A stretch of 64,000 nt of DNA from Mesorhizobium qingshengii. GTDB taxonomy: Bacteria; Pseudomonadota; Alphaproteobacteria; Rhizobiales; Rhizobiaceae. The stretch is from the NCBI RefSeq assembly GCF_900103325.1, contig NZ_FMXM01000002.1, forward strand, positions 124,001-188,000. The letters run 5' to 3'. The notes beneath the pieces were generated by a model. The model was not told the DNA's origin. It saw only the letters and a list, made by a program, of their open reading frames with translations, and did not search any database. Each line of letters opens with the position of its first letter. The first letter of the stretch is position 1. Both the position numbers and the translations under genes were made by a program. Positions 15,602 to 22,514 of this stretch are shown piece by piece.

Positions 15602-15945
15602 TTGGGCTCCCTCGCGGCCTTCGTCCCGTCGTACCAGGCGGCGCAGGCGTCGGTCTGCTTGTTGGCGTCACCAAGGGCGAGGTCGGCCTTCTTGTTGGCG
15701 ACGCCGAGCTTGTCGCCAAGCTTCACGCCGCTGAAGTGATGGCGTCTGCAATCGCCCGGAAAGTCCGGCATGCGGCGCGCCTCGGCGACCGCGCGATCGG
15801 CTTCGGTCAAGGCTTCGCCGACGACGCCGGCCTTGGCCTTGTCGGCATATGCCTTGTCCAACGCGGCCTTATCGGTTGTGCAGGCTGTCAAGCAGCTGCT
15901 GATCAACCAGGCCGTCATCGCGAGCTTGAAGCGCTGCGAGATCAT
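15598..15945 (-). CDS. Lipoprotein, outer-membrane spanin candidate (Rz1-like)
   Basis: A 115-residue protein starting MISQRFKLAMTAWLISSCLTACTTDKA: a basic start, hydrophobic core and lipobox ending LTAC, so mature Cys is about residue 22. The 5' 77 bases overlap the end of the preceding coiled-coil membrane protein gene in another frame, the layout seen for Rz/Rz1 pairs. With its longer mature part (about 94 residues, Ala/Lys/Asp-rich) it is larger than classical Rz1. It would fuse outer and inner membranes during lysis together with its partner. Confidence 0.7.
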   Translation of the reverse strand: MISQRFKLAMTAWLISSCLTACTTDKAALDKAYADKAKAGVVGEALTEADRAVAEARRMPDFPGDCRRHHFSGVKLGDKLGVANKKADLALGDANKQTDACAAWYDGTKAAREPK

Positions 15946-16285
15946 CCTCGGCTTTCCTTTTTTCGGCGTCTGTCAGTGTGAGTGTGGTTTCGAGGGTGAC
16001 GCGGGCAGAGCGCTCGTCGGCGGCGATCTTGCCGGCCTCGTCGGCCTTGCCATCGCTCCAGGCACGCAGCCGGCGCTGTTCGGTCACCTCGGCCTGGAGT
16101 GCGTCGAGCTGGGCGCCAGCGACAAGCTCGGTCACCGCCTTGTCGACGGCCTGGCGCACGGCCGAGACCTTGTCGATCCAGAGCCATGCGCCACCGGCCA
16201 GAAAAGCCCACACCGGAAGCGTGACGCCGAATGTCAGGACAGGCAGCACCCACGTCTTGAAGAGCAACCAGGCCGTCGCGCCCAT
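15869..16285 (-). CDS. Inner-membrane spanin candidate (Rz-like)
   Basis: A 138-residue protein with one N-terminal membrane helix (about 5-36, including VLPVLTFGVTLPVWAFLAGG) and a long charged coiled coil (about 40-130) facing the periplasm. It starts directly after the lysozyme stop (TAGATG) and overlaps the lipoprotein gene. Topology and context fit an i-spanin. It is not identified by sequence motif alone. Confidence 0.7.
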   Translation of the reverse strand: MGATAWLLFKTWVLPVLTFGVTLPVWAFLAGGAWLWIDKVSAVRQAVDKAVTELVAGAQLDALQAEVTEQRRLRAWSDGKADEAGKIAADERSARVTLETTLTLTDAEKRKAEDDLAALQARDDGLVDQQLLDSLHNR

Positions 16286-17107
16286 CTAGGCAGCGCCCAG
16301 CATGCAAAGCGCCTTCTCACGCTTGCGCCGCTCGAACAGACCGCGCAGCACTCTGCCACCGCCTTTGTCGAACCAGGTCAGTGCCTGGCACCCGCCGACG
16401 ATGTCGCCCTCGTTGAGGCGGCGGGTCGCGGTGCTCTTGCCGATCCCGGCAAAGCCGACGTTGAAAGCTGTCGAGGTGTAGGCAGCGTCACGCGTCGGCG
16501 GCAGGCGGGTGGCGATCGTCGTCGGTGTGAAATAGCGGTGCAATCCGGTCCGGTGCTCGGCCACCTCTAACCAGAGCAGGGCAAGGCATTCTTGATGGCT
16601 CTTGACCATGCCGAGATGCACGCCACGCGTCGAGCCGAAGCAGATCGTTGGCACCCCCACGGCGTCAAGGTAGGCGCGGTTTCGCTCACCTTCTTCCTTG
16701 GCGATGAATGGCACCGCGATCTGCAGCGTCTGGGCCTCGGTCGCGACGGCTGCGTTGCCTCGGCCGAGGTCAAGGCTTTCGGCCTTGGACGGCGTCGCCA
16801 GGATCAGCGCCAGCGCCACGATGACGGCGCCTATGGCGATGATGCGCAGCCATTCCACCAGGGGCGAAACGCCTTGCTGCCATACGCGACCGATGATGCC
16901 GGCCAGCAAAAGCAGCACACCTATCCACCAGAAGAAATAGGGGTCGTAGTCATTGCCGGTCAGGCGGTAGTACAGTTCGGGCAGAATGAGAGCTGCGACG
17001 CCCAACACCTGCATCCAGAAACTGAGCGAAAGAAGCACCACCCGGCGCCAGTTGTCTACGAGTTTGGCCTCGATACGGGCGCCGAACGCTTTGATCGCAT
17101 CCATCAT
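16286..17107 (-). CDS. Membrane-anchored GH24 lysozyme (endolysin)
   Basis: A 273-residue protein starting MMDAIKAFGARIEAKL; AAGGCGG lies upstream. Three hydrophobic segments come first (about residues 24-46, 57-72 and 85-105). The GH24 domain follows: AKEEGERNRAYLDAVGVPTI with the catalytic Glu, then CFGSTRGV, and the C-terminal CQALTWFDKGGGRVLRGL block typical of T4-type lysozymes. It cleaves peptidoglycan at lysis. An endolysin carrying several N-terminal membrane helices is unusual, since most GH24 endolysins have none or one signal-anchor; it may merge holin or pinholin function. No separate holin is adjacent. Confidence 0.85.
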   Translation of the reverse strand: MMDAIKAFGARIEAKLVDNWRRVVLLSLSFWMQVLGVAALILPELYYRLTGNDYDPYFFWWIGVLLLLAGIIGRVWQQGVSPLVEWLRIIAIGAVIVALALILATPSKAESLDLGRGNAAVATEAQTLQIAVPFIAKEEGERNRAYLDAVGVPTICFGSTRGVHLGMVKSHQECLALLWLEVAEHRTGLHRYFTPTTIATRLPPTRDAAYTSTAFNVGFAGIGKSTATRRLNEGDIVGGCQALTWFDKGGGRVLRGLFERRKREKALCMLGAA

Positions 17108-17126
17108 GATCCGCCTTGTGAAAATC

Positions 17127-17147
17127 GGCCGGAGCAAATCTCCGGCC
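17127..17147 (-). terminator. Terminator-like hairpin before the lysozyme gene
   Basis: GGCCGGAG and CTCCGGCC form a perfect 8-bp stem with loop CAAAT; on the coding strand GATTTT follows. It lies 20 bases before the lysozyme start and 63 bases after the Mor stop. It could end the early-middle transcript, or act in the leader of the late lysis transcript. Confidence 0.6.
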
Positions 17148-17181
17148 GTTTCACAGCACCATGCCTCCGGCAGCGGGCGGC

Positions 17182-17206
17182 AATCATGCCCGCCGTGGCG
17201 GGCGGT
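17182..17206 (-). promoter_or_regulatory. 25-base dyad repeat, copy 2 (candidate late activator site before lysis genes)
   Basis: The plus strand reads AATCATGCCCGC-CGT-GGCGGGCGGT, 22 of 25 bases identical to copy 1 at 7131-7155, with GCCCGCC/GGCGGGC arms. It lies between the Mor gene and the lysis genes, where Mu has the C-activated promoter Plys. Confidence 0.5.
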
Positions 17207-17209
17207 CGG

Positions 17210-17584
17210 TCAACGGTTGGAAAAGAGATCGATCTGGCGCGGGTCGCGGCTGCCCTTGGCGGGCTTTCCCGGCATGCGGCGGAACAGCTTGTCCACACCG
17301 GTTTCCGTCATTCCGAGGCGACGGGCGATATCGGCGTTCGAATGTCCGATGCCGCGATAGTGCCGCGCGCGCTGCTCTCGTGCAAGAGGGACGCGCAGAT
17401 AGGTTCCGGAGTAGCGATTGCCGAGCTTGGTGGCAACAGCCGTGCCGAGATGCTTGGCGATCTCCGTCGTGTCGCCCGATCGCGGCACGTAAAGGCGCGT
17501 TCCGCCGAACGCTTCGACCAGGCGCAGGAAATCATCCGCGCCAAGGAGGCCGAGCAGTTCAGCGGATCGCAGTTCTTCGCTCAC
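17210..17584 (-). CDS. Mor/C-type transcription activator
   Basis: A 124-residue protein with a GTG start overlapping the preceding stop (GTGA). The N-terminal half contains LVEAFGGTRLYVPRSGD, as in Mor-family dimerisation domains, and the C-terminal half a helix-turn-helix in IGHSNADIARRLGMTETGVD. Only one Mor/C-type gene is visible, so it may do the work of both Mor (middle) and C (late) of Mu. Its place at the end of the early block and before lysis genes matches Mu. Two 25-base dyads (7131-7155, 17182-17206) are its candidate targets. Confidence 0.88.
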   Translation of the reverse strand: MSEELRSAELLGLLGADDFLRLVEAFGGTRLYVPRSGDTTEIAKHLGTAVATKLGNRYSGTYLRVPLAREQRARHYRGIGHSNADIARRLGMTETGVDKLFRRMPGKPAKGSRDPRQIDLFSNR

Positions 17585-17826
17585 GCCACCTCCAGCCGAA
17601 GATTGCGCATCGTGGTGGTCAGCGTCTCGCGGTTCGGCCCGTGCCAGATCAGGCAGAGCGTGTAGAGGCCGCTCCGGCAGCGGTAGAGGGCAGAATGCTT
17701 GGTGAGCGTCCAGTCGCATCCCATGGCCGCCGCAAGGGCATTGCTGGCCAGCTCCGAGGCGGCGTAGGCCTCGATCTTGGCGAAGTCGATCTTGACCCGG
17801 CCTGTGTGACGACGACGCGCGCTCAT
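17581..17826 (-). CDS. Uncharacterised small phage protein
   Basis: An 81-residue protein starting MSARRRHTGRVKIDF; ATG overlaps the upstream stop (ATGA) and its own stop overlaps the Mor start. It has a compact mix of helix (IEAYAASELASNALAAAM) and strands (YTLCLIWHGPNRETLTTTM). No family recognised. The tight coupling suggests co-expression with Mor. Confidence 0.6.
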   Translation of the reverse strand: MSARRRHTGRVKIDFAKIEAYAASELASNALAAAMGCDWTLTKHSALYRCRSGLYTLCLIWHGPNRETLTTTMRNLRLEVA

Positions 17827-18251
17827 GCTGGCTCCCATTCAATAAGGACGCCCTGGAAGCGCCCGATGCCGTGATGTTGCAGCCAGAACTGGCCCATGTT
17901 TTCGCGGGCGGCGTCGCCGCGAAGCCCGAGGTCGAAGACGAACCAGGGCGCAAAGCCGTCAGCGCGGCAGAACAGTTCGATCTCCTCGCGATGGAGCGGA
18001 ATGCCTTCAATGGCGATGCTGACGATCGCCACCGCCATCAGGTCGCTGACGGCGATCTCGATCGAGCGGACGCGGGTGCAGATCGGGTCGTGATCGACCA
18101 GCTTGCGGCAGTGGATCGTCCGCATGCCCTGGTAGAGCTGGACCGGTTCGCCTGGCCGGGCATGCCTCTTGCGATCGGCGCGCACGGTCTGCCGTTTGGT
18201 CAGCCCCGATACCTGCGGAGCGAACATCGCCTTGAAGCTATAGGCGACCAT
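17823..18251 (-). CDS. Phage protein with ASCH/PUA-like features
   Basis: A 142-residue protein starting MVAYSFKAMFAPQVSGLTKR; ATG overlaps the upstream stop (TGATG). The sequence SGLTKRQTVRADRKRHARPG followed by a VQLYQGMRT strand resembles the G-x-K-x-x-T-x-R and loaded beta-barrel pattern of ASCH domains, which bind RNA or modified bases. That link is by eye only. The C-terminal half ends WLQHHGIGRFQGVLIEWEP. Confidence 0.6.
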   Translation of the reverse strand: MVAYSFKAMFAPQVSGLTKRQTVRADRKRHARPGEPVQLYQGMRTIHCRKLVDHDPICTRVRSIEIAVSDLMAVAIVSIAIEGIPLHREEIELFCRADGFAPWFVFDLGLRGDAARENMGQFWLQHHGIGRFQGVLIEWEPA

Positions 18252-18607
18252 CAGCGCGTTCCTTCGAATGCGATCTGGGTCGCCAGATAGCGCTCCCGAA
18301 GTGTGGTCGGTGCGGGAGGCCCTTCCGGGCCGAGATCCGGCCACCAGTCGTCCGCGCCGAGTATCCAGAGATGCCGCATCGGAAGATTGTTCACGACGCG
18401 ATCGGCCGGCGGATAGACTTCGATCGCTGTCGCCGTCTCGCCGGCCACGCGGTCCTTGATGGCCTGCAGCTCTTCCCAGCCGATCGCGCCGTCATGCTCG
18501 ACCGAGATCAAGCCCAACTCTCGATCGAGATAGACGCGGAACGCGGCGCGCCATTCCGTCGGCCACGTGGCGGCGCCGCGCGCCAGAACAGGCCTTGCGT
18601 TCCTCAT
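18251..18607 (-). CDS. Uncharacterised phage protein (DUF7694-like)
   Basis: A 118-residue protein starting MRNARPVLARGAATWPTEWR, overlapping the GemA stop (ATGA). It contains WRAAFRVYLDRELGLISVEH and NLPMRHLWILGADDWWPDL, with many aromatic residues. It resembles small conserved phage proteins of the DUF7694 type, but I hold this loosely. Function unknown. Confidence 0.55.
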   Translation of the reverse strand: MRNARPVLARGAATWPTEWRAAFRVYLDRELGLISVEHDGAIGWEELQAIKDRVAGETATAIEVYPPADRVVNNLPMRHLWILGADDWWPDLGPEGPPAPTTLRERYLATQIAFEGTR

Positions 18608-19215
18608 GCTTGCTTCGCCTTCCTGACCATGTCGCCGAGGGTGTTCATCACGGCCGGCCAGTCGCGGTCCGTCATCTGGTCGAGCGGCTTGGCGTTGTCC
18701 CAGGTGAACTGCCGGAAGCCCTTCGGGTCGACGGCCTTGAAAACCGACAGAACCTGCCACTGTGCGAGTGCAATTTTTGCACCGTTCGGATGCTGCCAGC
18801 CGGGCAGATGCACGCCTTGCGTCCAGTCGACGCCAGCCTCCCGCGTCATCCATGCCTTGAGCGCGTCGATCGCCTTGGCGGCGTCTTCCGCGTCGAGCAG
18901 GAAACGGGTGTGTTCGATGCCGGTCTGCCGCTTGACGAAGGACAGCATGGCGGCATCCGTCCGGTCGCGGACGATGGCGAGGTTCCAGGCGGCGATCCAC
19001 AGCGCCTGGAGCTTCTTGGCGAATGGCCCTTGAAGGCCCTTTTCAGCAGCCTTGAAACCCCGTTGGCGCTGCTCGTTGATGATCAGCCGCAGCTCGCGCC
19101 CGTTCATCTCGCGAAGGCTGCGCTTGCCGGTGACACGCTCGTAGAGATCCCGCGCGGTATCATCGTCTAGTCCGAGCTGCTTATTGGCGACGTGGATCGA
19201 CGAGAAAGCGCTCAC
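18604..19215 (-). CDS. GemA-like regulatory protein (Mu gp16)
   Basis: A 203-residue protein. GTG at 19215 has GGGGGT upstream and gives VSAFSSIHVANKQLGLDDD; the ATG at 19230 lacks a ribosome site. The GemA signatures are present: I-H-x-A-x-x-x-L-G-L-D-D-x-x-x-R, LYERVTGKRSLREMNGREL and LWIAAWNLAIVRDRTDAAML. In Mu GemA modulates host gene expression and DNA topology. The coding sequence includes the 19-base palindrome-like site at 18766-18784. The opposite-strand cargo gene at 19266 starts close to its 5' end. Confidence 0.85.
   Translation of the reverse strand: MSAFSSIHVANKQLGLDDDTARDLYERVTGKRSLREMNGRELRLIINEQRQRGFKAAEKGLQGPFAKKLQALWIAAWNLAIVRDRTDAAMLSFVKRQTGIEHTRFLLDAEDAAKAIDALKAWMTREAGVDWTQGVHLPGWQHPNGAKIALAQWQVLSVFKAVDPKGFRQFTWDNAKPLDQMTDRDWPAVMNTLGDMVRKAKQA
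18766..18784. repeat. 19-base dyad site, copy C (in gemA)
   Basis: GAGTGCAATTTTTGCACCG, with the core GTGCAA-TTT-TTGCAC. Same length and core as the sites at 28095-28113 and 28636-28654. On the coding strand it specifies AKIAL within GemA. Confidence 0.6.
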
Positions 19216-19265
19216 AGAACACCCCCACATGTGTATGTTTGCTGCCGAACAAAGGGGGGCGATCT

Positions 19266-19967
19266 ATGGCTACAGACAGACTTGACCGAATTGCTCTTGT
19301 GCTCAGCGCCGGGGCCATTGGATTCTGCTTCGGCGAATGGCTCGCACCGGCCATGAAGGATCAGCGTATACAATGGGAGACGTTGATCACCGGGATGTTG
19401 GCCATAGCTGCTGCCGCTTGGTCGGTTCGCGCAGCCATGCGCGTCGACAATGAGCAAGAGCGACGTCACAGGGAGATTTACCGTCTGACCTTGCGCGCCG
19501 ACAGGCTGCGAGTTCAGCGGGCGCAGCATCCGGCCAGCGTCTGGCTTAGAAAAGTCCACGCCGAGGGAAATCACTGGCTCGAACGATATGAGAGCGAGCG
19601 CGTTAAAGGCGTCGCGCCTTCCGAAGAGGTCATGGATGGCTTGCTGATCGAGGCCGATAAATTCGTAAATTCGGTACGCGATGTTTCGCTTGCAGATGCT
19701 GCGGACCTTTTTGACCCCTTGATGACGCAGCGCTACAGACTGTTGATGGCAAGGGCCGGAAAGATCGAGCAAGCCGCATCGTACTTGCGGGCCCATCGCT
19801 TGGTGGTCACTCTTCCCGGCAACCAGAACGAACTGCCAAAGTTTACGGCGGGCTTGGTCGTAGTATTTAATGCGATCCTCGGCGAGGCGGATGTCTTCGC
19901 TGATGACCTCACCAAATTGGCATTTGAATATACTACGGACTCGCCACGAGCCCGGGTACGCCACTGA
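19266..19967 (+). CDS. Two-helix membrane protein (cargo)
   Basis: A 233-residue protein. ATG at 19266 follows AAAGGGGGGC at good spacing; the TTG at 19239 is less likely. Two membrane helices (about 8-26 and 38-59) are followed by a charged helical cytoplasmic part, including EQERRHREIYRLTLRADRL. No enzymatic motif was seen. It lies on the strand opposite to the early operon, between GemA and DUF3164, and is more AT-rich, all marks of a moron. Topology resembles the SLATT-like cargo at 25967, but the sequences are not obviously related. Confidence 0.7.
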   Translation: MATDRLDRIALVLSAGAIGFCFGEWLAPAMKDQRIQWETLITGMLAIAAAAWSVRAAMRVDNEQERRHREIYRLTLRADRLRVQRAQHPASVWLRKVHAEGNHWLERYESERVKGVAPSEEVMDGLLIEADKFVNSVRDVSLADAADLFDPLMTQRYRLLMARAGKIEQAASYLRAHRLVVTLPGNQNELPKFTAGLVVVFNAILGEADVFADDLTKLAFEYTTDSPRARVRH

Positions 19968-19992
19968 TGCTGATATCGCTGGTCCCATGGCC

Positions 19993-20652
19993 TTACGCCT
20001 TCGCCAGATCGATGGTTACCGCCCGCCACTCCGCGTCCTGGCTGTCGCGCTCGTAGCAGCGGACATAGGTCTTGGAGCCGATGACGCGCATGGCGGCACG
20101 GATGGCCTCCATGGCGCGCTGCCAGCGCCCGTCCTCGATGTCGAGCCGCAGCAGCATGAAGATCTCGGTACGGTTGATCTGGCCCTGTTTTTCGACGTTG
20201 AAGGCGCGCGAGATGATCGAGCGGATTTCTGTGCGGCTGTCCGCCGACCACTCCGTCAGGCATTCGTCGATCAGGCCCTTGGCGATCTGCAGCTGCGAGC
20301 CGAAGTCGATCAGGTCGGCCACCTGGACGGAAACCTTCTTCAGCCCGTCGAACGTCATGAAGGTCTTGTTGCCCTTCGCGCCGCCCTTGGTCGCGCCGTA
20401 CTCCTGGGCGAGCAGCGCCTCGAAGGCGGAGAGATCGTCGAAGGTGTGTTCCTTGAACCGGCCGATCTGCGCCGATAGCTCGACGGCATGGCCGATGATC
20501 TTGCGCACGGTCTCGTCTTCAAGCTTATCGGCGGCCTTGATTGCCTCGACCGGCACGAGGTTGCCCTTGGCATCGGGCATGTAGGACTTGCCGCCGACGA
20601 CGATGGCGCCGGTGGCGGCGATGGAGGCTTCAGTTGCTGCTTGCATGGTCAT
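19993..20652 (-). CDS. DUF3164 family phage protein
   Basis: A 219-residue protein. Segments typical of DUF3164 include YMPDAKGNLVPVEAIK near the start, a long helical region with FKEHTFDDLSAFEALLAQEY, and IISRAFNVEKQGQINRTEIF. This family is a constant early gene of Mu-like phages, next to GemA. Function is unknown. The ATG overlaps the end of the preceding small gene. Confidence 0.88.
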   Translation of the reverse strand: MTMQAATEASIAATGAIVVGGKSYMPDAKGNLVPVEAIKAADKLEDETVRKIIGHAVELSAQIGRFKEHTFDDLSAFEALLAQEYGATKGGAKGNKTFMTFDGLKKVSVQVADLIDFGSQLQIAKGLIDECLTEWSADSRTEIRSIISRAFNVEKQGQINRTEIFMLLRLDIEDGRWQRAMEAIRAAMRVIGSKTYVRCYERDSQDAEWRAVTIDLAKA

Positions 20653-20947
20653 TTTCCTGTCGGGTGGGGATTGGGCTGAGTGGGGTGAGAAGGGCGCGCA
20701 GGGTGGCCATCTGTTGGGCCACCTCGTCGGCGCGGACGCTGATGACCGTCGATCGTTCTAGCGCGCTGACCAGCAGCCTCGCCTCAAGGGCGATGGCCCA
20801 GAGGCCTTCCGTGGCCTTGGCCAAAGCGAACACCTCGGCAACTGTCGCCCTCGGAGCATTGCGTTCCGGGTTCATGATGATGCGGCTGCAAAGCTCGATC
20901 ATGTCGAGCCGGGAGACCGCGGCTAAAAGAGCCTCACTTGCGGGCAT
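20630..20947 (-). CDS. Uncharacterised small early protein
   Basis: A 105-residue helical protein starting MPASEALLAAVSRLDMIELC. It overlaps the upstream gene by 14 bases and DUF3164 by 23, so translation is probably coupled. Mostly Ala, Leu, Arg and Glu, with no recognised domain. Confidence 0.6.
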   Translation of the reverse strand: MPASEALLAAVSRLDMIELCSRIIMNPERNAPRATVAEVFALAKATEGLWAIALEARLLVSALERSTVISVRADEVAQQMATLRALLTPLSPIPTRQENDHASSN

Positions 20948-21209
20948 CGCGGTACCTCTCCATAGCCCGAGCGAGAGCCCGCGCTTTACGTTCGAGGGAC
21001 TTCCGTGCCGGCAGTTCGCCGGGCCCGAACTTCATCTGGTCAAGCCGGTCGACGGCAGCACCAACATCGCGGCAGGCGCGCATGACGGCTTCTTCACCGG
21101 CCCTCTGCCGCTTCATCGCTTCAATGTCGGCGGCTACGATCGGGAGGATCTTGTCAACTAGTCGCGACGCTAGCGCTTGGGCGTTGTGGCTTCGAAAAGG
21201 TGCCGTCAT
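20934..21209 (-). CDS. Uncharacterised small early protein
   Basis: A 91-residue, strongly basic helical protein (MTAPFRSHNAQALASRLVDK start; Arg/Lys-rich end). The ATG overlaps the upstream stop as ATGA. No family recognised. Confidence 0.6.
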   Translation of the reverse strand: MTAPFRSHNAQALASRLVDKILPIVAADIEAMKRQRAGEEAVMRACRDVGAAVDRLDQMKFGPGELPARKSLERKARALARAMERYRDARK

Positions 21210-21526
21210 GCTCGGCCTCCCGGTCGACCGTCAGAGAACGGGCGCGGGATCACCGGAAACAGACACACGTTCGATCCCGGCCGGACCACGGCCTCGGCGA
21301 TGCGGTCGGCTTCCGCCTGGCGCTCGGCCCGCGCCTGGTCATTCCAGACCTTCTGGCTCAGACGGGTTTCGATGACGCGCGCCTTGTCGCGAAGCTCTTT
21401 GATGCATTCGCACAGGACGCGGGCGTCTTGCGGATCGAGGATGCGGGGTTCGTGCTGATAGTCGGAAATCAGGCCGCGCAGTTCGGACAGGCCGTCCGAA
21501 AGCGCCAGAGACATTCTTTCGCCCAT
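21206..21526 (-). CDS. Uncharacterised small early protein
   Basis: A 106-residue protein starting MGERMSLALSDGLSELRGL, two bases after the upstream stop, with AGGAGAAAAT just before. A second Met four codons in is an alternative start. It contains a helical half (ECIKELRDKARVIETRLSQK) and a Pro/Arg-rich end. No family recognised. Confidence 0.55.
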   Translation of the reverse strand: MGERMSLALSDGLSELRGLISDYQHEPRILDPQDARVLCECIKELRDKARVIETRLSQKVWNDQARAERQAEADRIAEAVVRPGSNVCLFPVIPRPFSDGRPGGRA

Positions 21527-21528
21527 GG

Positions 21529-21918
21529 CTATTTTCTCCTTTGGGGGCAGGTTTTGCAGGCGTGGAAAAGCTGGGCGCGATGCCGCGACGTGGCGCGGAA
21601 CGGCTCCTTCTGTTCGGTGAGGCACTGGTCCCGGCCGATCTCGCCCAGGACGGGACATTCGACGGTCAGCGCCATCAGCGCGCCGCGCACCATCTGCTCG
21701 ACGCGGCCGAGGTCGCCTGGATATTTCCCGCTGATGATCTGTGAGACGGCAGACCGGCTGTAGCCGATACGCGCTCCGGCAACCCCAAGGTCGTTGGAGT
21801 CGGCGAGCTGGGCCAGCTCGCCCAGCCAGTCCGGCAGCGGCGAGCCGTGCGCGTCGATCGCCTTTTCGACGAATGACTTGCCGTCAGGGCGGCTGTGCTT
21901 GACAGGCCCCCGGTTCAC
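21529..21918 (-). CDS. Small Cro/XRE-like regulator
   Basis: A 129-residue protein with a GTG start overlapping the upstream stop (GTGA). The central part LGVAGARIGYSRSAVSQIIS is a helix-turn-helix, followed by GKYPGDLGRVEQMV as in XRE-type proteins found next to MuB in rhizobial Mu-like phages. The C-terminal third has Cys residues in CPVLG, QCLTE and CKTCP, which could bind a metal. Target unknown. Confidence 0.65.
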   Translation of the reverse strand: MNRGPVKHSRPDGKSFVEKAIDAHGSPLPDWLGELAQLADSNDLGVAGARIGYSRSAVSQIISGKYPGDLGRVEQMVRGALMALTVECPVLGEIGRDQCLTEQKEPFRATSRHRAQLFHACKTCPQRRK

Positions 21919-22514
21919 GAGCTGGCCTCGCGCGCGGTGACGACGGAGCTGCCGAGCACCACATTCTTGTTCGGGTCGAAAACAACCTTGGCGGTCAGTA
22001 TCTTGGGAGCTGCGCTGCCGATATTGCGGACAAGGCGATAGTTCGGCCATTTCCCGACGATGACCCCGACAGCTACGAGGGCGTAGATGTAGCTGCTGAC
22101 GGTGGCCGGCTTCACGTCGCTGACGCACAGCTGCGGCAGGTCGAGGGCGTTGAACTGCTTGGCCATCCTGATGGCGCGCCAGAGCTGCTCTTTGGCGGTC
22201 TCGGGTATGGCCGAACCGTCACGATGCAAGCGCGGAGCGCGCTGCGGCCACTTCGCCAGGACATAGACGATCTCGGGGCGCACGTTTCTCCCCATGCGAC
22301 CCTTCAATTGCTGCTCAACGATTGAGGTAAAGCCGCCGAGGTTGAGCCGCCGGAGGTAGTCATTCACGATGTTTCTGGACACGTTCGTCCGGTCGGCAAC
22401 CTGCTTGCCGGTCCAAGGACCTTTCTTGTCCAGGTCGAGAATGATCTGCCAGAAGCCGGCTTCGCCGCGCGGCACCGCCAAGCTCAACTTAACCATGTCG
22501 ACCAGCGGCCTCAT
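21915..22514 (-). CDS. Winged-helix protein next to MuB
   Basis: A 199-residue protein starting MRPLVDMVKLSLAVPRGEAG; ATG overlaps the MuB-like stop (ATGA). Residues about 20-60 (WQIILDLDKKGPWTGKQVAD, NVSRNIVNDYLRRLNLGGF) read as a winged helix-turn-helix, and a second such unit may lie near 125-150. It probably binds DNA in transposition or early control. I know of no tested homolog. Confidence 0.6.
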   Translation of the reverse strand: MRPLVDMVKLSLAVPRGEAGFWQIILDLDKKGPWTGKQVADRTNVSRNIVNDYLRRLNLGGFTSIVEQQLKGRMGRNVRPEIVYVLAKWPQRAPRLHRDGSAIPETAKEQLWRAIRMAKQFNALDLPQLCVSDVKPATVSSYIYALVAVGVIVGKWPNYRLVRNIGSAAPKILTAKVVFDPNKNVVLGSSVVTAREASS

